From: Alphaproteobacteria bacterium
GTDB taxonomy: Bacteria > Pseudomonadota > Alphaproteobacteria > Micavibrionales > CSBR16-224
DNA length: 5,088 nt
Assembly (NCBI GenBank): GCA_007116755.1
Contig: SKHU01000118.1
Location: forward strand, 1-5,088
Reading direction: 5' to 3'
In this document: positions 1 through 5,088 of the stretch, one piece after another
Numbering within the stretch: position 1 is the first letter of the stretch
How the letters are laid out: each line of letters starts with the position of its first letter
Position numbers and translations under genes: made by a program
The notes under the pieces: generated by a model
Told to the model about the DNA's origin: nothing
Seen by the model: the letters and a program-made list of their open reading frames with translations, nothing else
The model's database searches: none

Positions 1-42
1 AAAACTTAAAACGCCCTTGCATCATCTACCGCAATATGCGCT

Positions 43-1872
43 TCAAGCCGTCCCGGCGGTGCGGCTTGCCTTTTTGCGCTCATGCGGGCAGAGAAGTTTT
101 TTGCGCAGGCGCAGCGATTTCGGTGTGACCTCGACCAGCTCGTCGTCATTGATATAGGCCATCATTTCCTCAAGGCTCATTTTGCGCGGCGGCACCAGAA
201 CAACGGCCTCGTCCGTTCCCGATGCACGCACATTCGTCAGCTTCTTGCCTTTCAGCAGATTGATCTCCAGATCATTTTCGCGGTTGTGTTCACCGACGAT
301 CATGCCCTGATAAATCTGCGTCTGCGGGTCGATAAACATCATACCGCGCTCCTGCAGGTTGAACAGCGCGTAAGCAACGGCCTTGCCCTGTTCCGTCGAG
401 ATCAGCGCCCCGTTGCGCCGCTGCGGAATATCGCCTTTATACGGCGCATAGCTGTGGAAAATCCGGTTGATCACCCCCGTGCCGCGCGTATCGGTCAGAA
501 AACGGCTTTGATAGCCGATCAGCCCCCGCGAGGGCGCCAGAAACGTCAGCCGCGTCTTGCCGCCGCCGGACGGACGCATATCTTCCATCTGCGCCTTGCG
601 CCCTGTCATTTTCTCGATCACTGTGCCGGTATATTCGTCATCGACGTCAATAATCACCTCTTCGACCGGCTCCAGCCTTTTGCCTTTTTCATCCGTGCGG
701 TACAAAACACGCGGCCGCGAAACGGACAGTTCAAAACCTTCACGCCGCATGGTTTCGATCAGAACGCCGAGCTGCAATTCGCCGCGGCCGCCGATTTCAA
801 ACGCATCGCGTTCCGAGGTTTCGCTGAAGGTGATGGCAACATTGCTTTCCGCCTCTGCCTGCAGCCTTTCGCGCAGCAGGGTCGAGGTAACTTTTGTCCC
901 TTCCGTTCCCGCCAGAGGCGCGGTGTTAACAGAAATCGTCACCGCCATCGTCGGCGGATCAATCGGCGTTGCCTGCAGCGCCTCCGTACAATCCGTACCG
1001 CCGATCGTATCGGCCACCGTCGCCTTGACCAGACCGGCGATACAGATAATATCCCCCGCCTCCACCGTCTCGACAGGTGTCCGCTCCGTTCCTGCGAAAG
1101 ACAGCAGTTTTGTCAAGCGTCCGGTTTCCACCGTCTCTCCATCCAGATTCAGAACTTTCACAGGCATATTCACACGTGCCGTGCCGCTTTCAACCCGCCC
1201 TGTCAGACAACGCCCCAGATACGGATCGGAGTCCAGCAGCGTTGCCAGCATTGCAAAAGGTTTATCGGCCTCGACAGAAGGCGGCGGCACATGCGCAATA
1301 ACGGTTTCCATCAGCGGCACAAGGTTTTCCTGCGGATCGGACAGATCGCGCACCGCCCATCCGTCGCGTCCCGCCGCATACAGAATGGGGAAATCAAGCT
1401 GGTCTTCATCGGCCTCAAGCGCGATGAACAGGTCAAACACCTCATCCACCACCGCGTCGGGGCGACGGTCGGGGCGGTCGATCTTGTTGACAACGACAAT
1501 CGGCCGCAACCCCTGTGCCAAAGCCTTGCCCAGGACGAATTTTGTCTGCGGCATCACGCCTTCCGCCGCATCGACCAGCAGAATCACACCGTCGGCCATA
1601 CCCAGAACACGCTCGACCTCGCCGCCGAAATCGGCATGGCCGGGCGTATCAATAATATTGACGCGCGTATCCTTCCAGTCCACGGAAGTGCATTTGGCCA
1701 GAATGGTGATTCCGCGCTCGCGCTCCAGATCATTGCTGTCCATCATCCTCTCCCCGGTCTGCTGCCGGGAATGGAACATGCCGCTTTGCTTGAGAATTTC
1801 ATCAATCAGAGTCGTTTTGCCGTGATCGACATGGGCGATAATGGCAATATTGCGCAGTTTTCTTTGTGTCAT
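43..1872 (-). CDS. typA: TypA/BipA translational GTPase
   Basis: This 609-residue protein has the full length of the TypA/BipA family, ribosome-binding GTPases of the EF-G/LepA group. The family is known to act in 50S subunit assembly and in translation under stress or cold. The GTPase motifs are intact: G1 AHVDHGKT (residues 13-20), switch I RERGITILAK (51-60, Thr56), G3 DTPGH (75-79, with the catalytic-type His79) and G4 NKID (129-132). EF-Tu-like domain II and EF-G-like domains III and V follow. The TypA hallmark SRGLIGY lies near residue 450, and the BipA-specific C-terminal domain ends in a basic tail (SLRLRKKLLCPHERKK). The ATG at 1872-1870 is supported because the family N-terminus (KLRNIAIIAHVDHGKT) begins just after it. 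It overlaps the stop of the upstream transporter gene by four bases, and the bases before it (CACTGAATAA) carry no Shine-Dalgarno match, so coupled translation is likely. No clear terminator is visible in the 42 bases after the stop. Confidence 0.98.
   Translation of the reverse strand: MTQRKLRNIAIIAHVDHGKTTLIDEILKQSGMFHSRQQTGERMMDSNDLERERGITILAKCTSVDWKDTRVNIIDTPGHADFGGEVERVLGMADGVILLVDAAEGVMPQTKFVLGKALAQGLRPIVVVNKIDRPDRRPDAVVDEVFDLFIALEADEDQLDFPILYAAGRDGWAVRDLSDPQENLVPLMETVIAHVPPPSVEADKPFAMLATLLDSDPYLGRCLTGRVESGTARVNMPVKVLNLDGETVETGRLTKLLSFAGTERTPVETVEAGDIICIAGLVKATVADTIGGTDCTEALQATPIDPPTMAVTISVNTAPLAGTEGTKVTSTLLRERLQAEAESNVAITFSETSERDAFEIGGRGELQLGVLIETMRREGFELSVSRPRVLYRTDEKGKRLEPVEEVIIDVDDEYTGTVIEKMTGRKAQMEDMRPSGGGKTRLTFLAPSRGLIGYQSRFLTDTRGTGVINRIFHSYAPYKGDIPQRRNGALISTEQGKAVAYALFNLQERGMMFIDPQTQIYQGMIVGEHNRENDLEINLLKGKKLTNVRASGTDEAVVLVPPRKMSLEEMMAYINDDELVEVTPKSLRLRKKLLCPHERKKASRTAGTA
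1869..1872 (-). promoter_or_regulatory. ATGA stop/start overlap coupling the transporter to typA
   Basis: On the minus strand the transporter ends AAT AAA TGA, and typA starts at the ATG inside the same ATGA. The region just upstream of the typA start has only a GC-rich CGGCGG about ten bases away and no AGGA-type site. Terminating ribosomes probably re-initiate here, which would tie TypA output to transporter translation. The overlap is seen directly; coupling is inferred. Confidence 0.75.
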
Positions 1873-3263
1873 TTATTCAGTGCCGCCGGTTTCTGTTTTT
1901 TGTTATTGCGTAATTTTCTGCCGGCATTGCGTTCTTCTGCCGCCGCTTTCGTTTTGTTCACGCACCAAAGATATGCCCCGATGCCGACGAGTATATTGGC
2001 AAGTGCTGTGGCAATATACAAGCCTTTTAATCCCCATAAATGCGAGAAAAGCAGTGCAGGCGGCAAATAAACCGGAATCACCCGTGCAAATGTCGTCATC
2101 AGGGAGGCGCGCGGCGCACCGATCCCGTTCATCATATTCGCGGACACCATCAAAACGCCCTGCAGCGTATAGGTTACCGGCACGATCATCAGATACCAGA
2201 AGGCCGATTGCACCGCAACAGGGTCATCGTCAAAAAGCCGGATCAGCGGCATGGCGAAAACCCACAAAACCGCCGCCATACACACCCCCCAGAACAGCGA
2301 AAAACGCGCGGCATGGTAAACGGCGTGGCGGACGCGATCCGTGCGTCCCGCGCCCCAGTTCTGGCCGACAATCGGCACCATCACCGAAGACAGGGCGTAG
2401 AGAACGATCAGGCAGATCGCCTCGATCCGCGTCGCCACCCCGTATCCGGCCACCGCCTCGCTGCCGTAACGCGCCACCAGCCATGTCGTCATCCCCATAT
2501 AGAGCGGACTCATCAGATTTGAGCCGAGCGCCGGAATCCCGACATGCAAAATCGCCTTCCAGCTTTCTGCTACACGCGTCACGCAGCTTCGCAAATCGAT
2601 AATCCGCATTTTAAAGGCCAGCACGTAAAGCGACACAAAAAACGCCACCGAATAGGAAAAAACCGTTGCCAGCGCCGCGCCCTGCATCTCAAGACGCGGA
2701 AAACCGAGCAATCCGAAAATCAAAATCGGGTCAAGGATCATATTCAAAACCGCGATCAAAATCATGATATAACTTGGAAATTTTGTATTGCCCATCGCAC
2801 GGATCGCTGCATTGCCGACCATCGGGATCACAACCAGAAAACAGCCGAGATACCATATCTCCATATAAAGGCGGATATGGACAAGAACATCGTCATCCGC
2901 GCCCAGCATGCGGAATAACGGGTCAATCGTCATATATCCGGCGGCGGCGAATGTTGCGGAAATGGCAAAAGCCAGAATCAGCGCCTGCGTCGTATAGGAT
3001 TTGACTTTCTCCGTATTGCGTCCGCCATAGGCGCGTGAAACAACGGAGGAAACCCCGACACCGATCCCGAAAGCCAGCGCATTACGGATCATCACGACAG
3101 GAAAAATAAAGCTGATGGCCGCAAGCTGTACCGTGCCGAGTTGCGCAACAAAAAACGTATCGACGACATTCATCATAATCACCGCCAGCAACCCCCAGAC
3201 CATGGGGATTGTCATGCGAATCAAATGACCGCGTACGCGTCCTGTTGTCAGATCGGTTTTCAT
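1869..3263 (-). CDS. MATE-family multidrug/toxin efflux transporter
   Basis: This 464-residue polytopic inner-membrane protein is of the MATE (multi-antimicrobial extrusion) family. Members export cationic drugs, dyes or metabolites in exchange for Na+ or H+; the substrate and coupling ion here cannot be told from sequence. The N-terminus DLTTGRVRGHLIRMTIPM is the usual MATE opening before helix 1. Family-like positions include NVVDTFFVAQLG in helix 1, SSVVSRAYGGRN after helix 2, GNAAIRAMGNTKFP after helix 4, GQNWGAGR in the second half and NGIGAPRASL after helix 10. The hydrophobic pattern fits about 12 helices in two pseudo-repeats. The basic C-terminal tail (from NKTKAAAEERN on) is probably cytoplasmic. 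I chose the ATG at 3263 because it has AGGGA (3273-3269) five bases upstream and fits the family N-terminus. An in-frame ATG at 3320, with AAGG seven bases upstream, would add 19 residues of unfamily-like sequence. It is the first gene of the operon with typA. Confidence 0.95.
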   Translation of the reverse strand: MKTDLTTGRVRGHLIRMTIPMVWGLLAVIMMNVVDTFFVAQLGTVQLAAISFIFPVVMIRNALAFGIGVGVSSVVSRAYGGRNTEKVKSYTTQALILAFAISATFAAAGYMTIDPLFRMLGADDDVLVHIRLYMEIWYLGCFLVVIPMVGNAAIRAMGNTKFPSYIMILIAVLNMILDPILIFGLLGFPRLEMQGAALATVFSYSVAFFVSLYVLAFKMRIIDLRSCVTRVAESWKAILHVGIPALGSNLMSPLYMGMTTWLVARYGSEAVAGYGVATRIEAICLIVLYALSSVMVPIVGQNWGAGRTDRVRHAVYHAARFSLFWGVCMAAVLWVFAMPLIRLFDDDPVAVQSAFWYLMIVPVTYTLQGVLMVSANMMNGIGAPRASLMTTFARVIPVYLPPALLFSHLWGLKGLYIATALANILVGIGAYLWCVNKTKAAAEERNAGRKLRNNKKQKPAALNK

Positions 3264-3268
3264 CTGTT

Positions 3269-3273
3269 TCCCT
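3269..3273 (-). promoter_or_regulatory. Ribosome binding site deciding the MATE start
   Basis: AGGGA on the minus strand lies five bases before the ATG at 3263. It supports that start over the upstream in-frame ATG at 3320, whose own candidate site is AAGG at 3331-3328. If the minus-strand -10 candidate TATGAT at 3321-3316 is real, the 3320 ATG would lie upstream of the transcript start, which also favours 3263. Confidence 0.5.
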
Positions 3274-3311
3274 GTTCCGTTCGTCCGACTGCGCAAGCCT
3301 GAAAACGGGCG

Positions 3312-3344
3312 ATTTATCATATTTTTACCTTTTTTCTATACCAT
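3312..3344. promoter_or_regulatory. Candidate overlapping divergent promoters
   Basis: The 110 bases between the divergent starts (3264-3373) must hold control signals for both sides. On the plus strand TTATCA (3314-3319) and TATACC (3337-3342), 17 bases apart, make a fair sigma-70-like pair for the rightward gene. On the minus strand TATGAT (3321-3316) is a good -10 hexamer, but its -35 at 17 bases (ATGGTA, 3344-3339) is poor. The minus -10 overlaps the plus -35, so the two directions could compete for polymerase. The hexamers are seen; promoter function is inferred. Confidence 0.35.
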
Positions 3345-3346
3345 AT

Positions 3347-3361
3347 GAAGGAAAGGAAAGG
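3347..3361 (+). promoter_or_regulatory. Triple Shine-Dalgarno-like purine run
   Basis: Three Shine-Dalgarno-like pentamers lie in tandem: GAAGG, AAAGG, AAAGG. The last is 12 bases from the ATG at 3374, which is long. An in-frame TTG at 3362 directly follows the run and would be 5 bases from the second pentamer and 10 from the first. The run therefore leaves the start between TTG 3362 and ATG 3374 open, a difference of four residues (LEKT). The weak GGA at 3364-3366 suits the ATG. Confidence 0.45.
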
Positions 3362-3373
3362 TTGGAAAAAACA

Positions 3374-4000
3374 ATGAAAAACGACGCATTTTTAAACGCG
3401 CACCAAAAAACCGGCCTTGAGATCAGCAGGGCGGCGCTTCGGCGTTTTCGCAAACATCATATGTTTGAATATGCCGCAACGCCTGACCGCAGCGATCCGC
3501 TGATGCAAATTCTTGATATTTTTGTGCAGCATTTTGAATCCTCATGGAACAGTCTGTGGGATATTCTTGATCTCGGCGAATATGACAGCCAGGACTCCAA
3601 ATCGGGTCGTTCCGAAAGCTGTAAAAACGTCAGCGGTCTTGCCGAATATATGCGCGACAATACGGCTGTGGCTGTGCTGTCGCATGAAACTGCCCGACAG
3701 GGGCATCAATATTACACGCTGGCACTTGTCGGTCGCGATGCGCCGCTGACACCGCTTTCGTCTGACCACCAATGCGCCTTTCCGGATACGGAATCGGATG
3801 CAACGGTGCAGCAGAGTGTCCGTGCCGTGGCCGATATAGCCGAAAACGTCAAACACCACATCTGTGATCTGCTGTTCAGTTCTGCGCAGGATTTTTACGC
3901 ATCCCTGCACAAAAAACCGCAAAAAGCACGGAACAAGGCCGACAGAAACAGCGACGGCACCAAGGATAACGGAAAGCCCAGCCTGAAACTGGTGCGTTAG
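3374..4000 (+). CDS. Hypothetical protein, paralogue of the next gene
   Basis: I do not recognise this 208-residue protein. No signal peptide or membrane segment is visible, so it is probably cytoplasmic. The N-terminal two thirds look mostly helical and rich in charged and aromatic residues (HFESSWNSLWDILD from residue 53). Residues 154-180 read as another helix containing CD, AQ and SL. The tail from about residue 180 is polar and basic (KKPQKARNKADRNSDG), probably disordered. Residues 4-93 align without a gap, offset by one, with the protein encoded at 4074-4625. Shared residues include H53, F54, L61, W62, D71, D74, G78, C83, S87, L89 and Y92, and a C-terminal match covers C164, D165, A171, Q172, S177, L178 and K180. 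The region between the two matches (about 94-153) is some 30 residues longer than in the paralogue. The open frame runs further upstream to 3209, but that part overlaps the divergent transporter start, so I took ATG 3374 (TTG 3362 is an alternative). No function can be assigned. Confidence 0.85.
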   Translation: MKNDAFLNAHQKTGLEISRAALRRFRKHHMFEYAATPDRSDPLMQILDIFVQHFESSWNSLWDILDLGEYDSQDSKSGRSESCKNVSGLAEYMRDNTAVAVLSHETARQGHQYYTLALVGRDAPLTPLSSDHQCAFPDTESDATVQQSVRAVADIAENVKHHICDLLFSSAQDFYASLHKKPQKARNKADRNSDGTKDNGKPSLKLVR

Positions 4001-4012
4001 CGAGCCGCCGGA

Positions 4013-4042
4013 TTCGCATTTCATTCGATTTTATGTTATACT
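4013..4042 (+). promoter_or_regulatory. Extended -10 promoter for the second paralogue
   Basis: TTCGCA (4013-4018; four of six to the -35 consensus) is followed after 18 bases by TATACT (4037-4042; five of six to the -10 consensus). A TG one base before the hexamer (4034-4035) gives the extended -10 form TGnTATACT. The predicted transcript start near 4049 leaves a leader of about 25 bases. The second paralogue can thus probably be transcribed independently of the first, despite only 73 bases between them. Confidence 0.55.
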
Positions 4043-4046
4043 GCCC

Positions 4047-4071
4047 GAAACCAGTTAAAAAACGGGGTTTC
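4047..4071 (+). repeat. Leader inverted repeat covering the ribosome binding site
   Basis: GAAACC (4047-4052) and GGTTTC (4066-4071) can pair as a six-base stem with a 13-base A-rich loop. The right arm includes half of GGGG (4064-4067), the only Shine-Dalgarno-like sequence before the ATG at 4074. Pairing could reduce initiation. The stem is short and without a U-tract, so it is not a terminator. Confidence 0.3.
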
Positions 4072-4073
4072 CC

Positions 4074-4625
4074 ATGACGGCAGTCGATTGCTATGCGCGC
4101 GCCTATGACAAGGCCGGTACGGATGTTATCAAAACAGCCTTGAGTCGCCTATTGCACGGCCGTCTTTCCGAGTTTGGCGGCAATGCCGATTATACGCAGG
4201 TTGAAAAAGATTTCGCCCGCGCGCTTGCCCCGCATTTTGCCGGGCTTTACGCCGATCTGTGGAACCGGACAGAAATGGAACCTCATGATATTCTTGATGC
4301 CCATCGCGGTGCGTTCAGGGGATGCGAAGCCGCCTCCGCACTGGGTGCCTATGTTGCCGCCACCGTTCAGCCCTCCGATATGAATTTTACCGTCCGCCAC
4401 ATACCCGACGGACAGACGGAGACCGATGTCTGTCTTGATTTCGCGGAAATGTTCAACAAGCTTAAAAGCGATTTTTGCGATATCATCCGTATCACTGCAC
4501 AGGAAAAACAGGATAGCCTGCAAAAACTGACCCCGCACGCCCCGAAATTCGAACCCGCCAATGCGCCGAAACCGGGCGCACCAAAACCGCAAGAGCCGTA
4601 TGAAAACGCGTTAACACCGTATTGA
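4074..4625 (+). CDS. Hypothetical protein with Pro/Ala/Lys-rich tail
   Basis: I do not recognise this 183-residue protein. It has no signal peptide or membrane helix. Its body (1-152) looks helical and aligns with the product of 3374-4000. Shared positions here are H54, F55, L62, W63, D72, D75, G79, C84, S88, L90 and Y93, then after a shorter middle section C135, D136, A142, Q143, S148, L149 and K151. N-terminal agreements include D5, A10, K13, G15, A22, L23, R25, E33 and D39. The two cysteines at 84 and 135 are kept in both proteins, which hints at a structural or metal/redox role (inference). Residues 153-183 form a Pro/Ala/Lys-rich tail (NAPKPGAPKPQEP), probably flexible. ATG 4074 is chosen because the similarity begins a few residues after it; its Shine-Dalgarno (GGGG, six bases away) is weak. 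It lies 73 bases after the first paralogue with its own candidate promoter. Confidence 0.85.
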   Translation: MTAVDCYARAYDKAGTDVIKTALSRLLHGRLSEFGGNADYTQVEKDFARALAPHFAGLYADLWNRTEMEPHDILDAHRGAFRGCEAASALGAYVAATVQPSDMNFTVRHIPDGQTETDVCLDFAEMFNKLKSDFCDIIRITAQEKQDSLQKLTPHAPKFEPANAPKPGAPKPQEPYENALTPY

Positions 4626-4697
4626 TATGATTGCTCTGTTTTTCTTGCCCGCATTCTGCATTTCCGCTAAATATTCTATGGTTTCCCCGTAAAAATA

Positions 4698-4726
4698 TTG
4701 ACATTATATGTTAAATAATATATGTT
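4698..4726 (+). promoter_or_regulatory. Promoter of the membrane-anchored protein gene
   Basis: A perfect -35 hexamer TTGACA (4698-4703) is followed after 17 bases by TATGTT (4721-4726; four of six to the -10 consensus), in a markedly AT-rich stretch. The predicted start near 4733 is about 20 bases before the ATG at 4754. The 128-base gap from the previous gene and this promoter suggest a separate transcription unit. No terminator hairpin is visible between 4626 and 4697. Confidence 0.6.
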
Positions 4727-4734
4727 GGTTTAAC
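4705..4734. repeat. Direct and inverted repeats inside the promoter
   Basis: TATATGTT occurs exactly twice, at 4705-4712 and 4719-4726, 14 bases apart start to start; the second copy contains the -10 hexamer. Overlapping this, GTTAAA (4710-4715) and TTTAAC (4729-4734) form an inverted repeat with a 13-base gap. Placement in the spacer, over the -10 and around the predicted transcript start would suit a repressor operator. In AT-rich DNA, repeats this short can also arise by chance. Confidence 0.35.
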
Positions 4735-4753
4735 CGCAACGAAACGGAATGGC

Positions 4754-5088
4754 ATGAAGCAACCCACTGGAAAGCAGAAACCTCCCAAGAAAAAAAGACT
4801 GGGCTGGAGAAGCAAGACCCTGATCGGCACGACCGTTGTTTTCGGCGCAGCCGGTGCGGGGCTGTATTATGCCGGAAACAAACTGGCCGAAATGGAAGCG
4901 GCCATTGATCAGGACAACATGCAGGAGGTCTGCGTCACTGTCGGCCAGCCCATCATCTATCAAAAAGACAGCTTGATGAATGTGTTCAACACACGGCTGT
5001 CGGATGTGTTCAATGCGCTGCAAAACTCGCCTCTCGGCAAAAACCTTTATGATATCGCCGGGGAGCACAGCCTGCCGGTCTGTTATAT
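4754..5088 (+). CDS. Membrane-anchored hypothetical protein (3' end cut by window)
   Basis: The frame opens at ATG 4754 and runs without a stop to the window edge, giving 111 complete codons. Residues 1-21 are very basic (KQKPPKKKRLGWRSK), and residues 22-40 (TLIGTTVVFGAAGAGLYYA) form one membrane segment. By the positive-inside rule the rest is periplasmic. An acidic, probably helical stretch follows (KLAEMEAAIDQDNMQE), then VCVTVGQPIIYQKD and an amphipathic run to NSPLGKNLYDIAGEHSLPVCY. This is a type II single-span anchor rather than a cleaved signal, as no clear cleavage site follows. Family unknown: the SPLGKNLYDIA segment loosely recalls the 'G..L...A' lead-in seen before HExxH in some putative metallopeptidases, but no catalytic motif is in view and I do not assign one. 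The start is preceded by a weak GGAA (4746-4749). Two other frames overlapping here (plus strand 4708-4908, minus strand 4730-5068) lack the coherent anchor layout. Confidence 0.75.
   Translation, partial: MKQPTGKQKPPKKKRLGWRSKTLIGTTVVFGAAGAGLYYAGNKLAEMEAAIDQDNMQEVCVTVGQPIIYQKDSLMNVFNTRLSDVFNALQNSPLGKNLYDIAGEHSLPVCY

Noticed and set aside
1..25. Possible start (ATGATG at 25-20, minus strand) of a further gene running off the left edge
   Set aside because: Only eight codons are visible and there is no convincing ribosome binding site, so nothing can be supported.
557..1825. Second plus-strand open frame opposite typA, Ser/Arg/Thr-rich
   Set aside because: It is another mirror frame of typA with biased composition; two overlapping antisense frames plus a conserved sense gene cannot all be real.
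82..2070. Long plus-strand open frame (662 codons) opposite typA
   Set aside because: It lies antisense to a clearly conserved gene. Its His/Arg/Gln-rich, low-complexity product is typical of the mirror frame of GC-rich coding sequence, and it shows no recognisable domain.
3209..3373. N-terminal extension of the first paralogue from ATG 3209
   Set aside because: It would overlap the start of the divergent transporter, has no similarity in the paralogue, and the alignment of the two proteins begins at the ATG at 3374.
4000..4017. GCGA/TCGC pairing after the first paralogue as a terminator
   Set aside because: The stem is only four bases with a 10-base loop and no U-tract directly following; it overlaps the next gene's -35 candidate.
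3542..4024. Minus-strand open frame opposite the first paralogue
   Set aside because: The plus-strand product is supported by similarity to its neighbour; the opposite frame has no supporting feature.
4149..4592. Minus-strand open frame opposite the second paralogue
   Set aside because: It is a mirror of the supported plus-strand gene, with no ribosome binding site or domain evidence.
4708..4908. Small plus-strand open frame starting inside the promoter region
   Set aside because: It begins within the predicted promoter and overlaps, in another frame, the gene with a coherent basic-anchor-domain layout. It has no ribosome binding site.

Overview
The window looks like ordinary bacterial chromosome, most likely from an alphaproteobacterium. 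That placement rests on the style of the TypA protein (for example the QLDFPILYAAGRDGW stretch), a moderately GC-rich composition and dense packing; it is an inference and no search was run. There is no RNA gene, insertion sequence, CRISPR array or phage gene.

Left part (43-3320, minus strand): a two-gene operon read right to left. The first gene encodes a MATE-family multidrug/toxin exporter and the second encodes TypA/BipA, the ribosome-associated translational GTPase. The genes overlap in an ATGA stop/start. typA has no clear ribosome binding site of its own, so its translation is probably coupled to the transporter's.

Middle (3264-3373): a 110-base divergent control region. It holds weak, overlapping promoter candidates for both directions and a purine-rich triple Shine-Dalgarno-like run in front of the rightward gene.

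Right part (3374-5088, plus strand): three genes I do not recognise. The first two (208 and 183 residues) appear to be divergent tandem paralogues. Their first 93 or so residues align without a gap at an offset of one residue, sharing about 20 identities that include an HF...LW...D..D...G....C...S.L..Y pattern. A second match (CD.....AQ....SL.K) lies in the C-terminal helix. Each then ends in a polar, low-complexity tail. The second paralogue has its own good extended -10 promoter. The third gene is cut by the window edge; it encodes a protein with a very basic N-terminus, one membrane anchor and the start of a probable periplasmic domain. A consensus -35 box and an 8-base direct repeat precede it.

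The paralogue pair is the strongest candidate for something undescribed. The left operon is conserved housekeeping/efflux material, though pairing these two functions by a 4-base overlap is notable.
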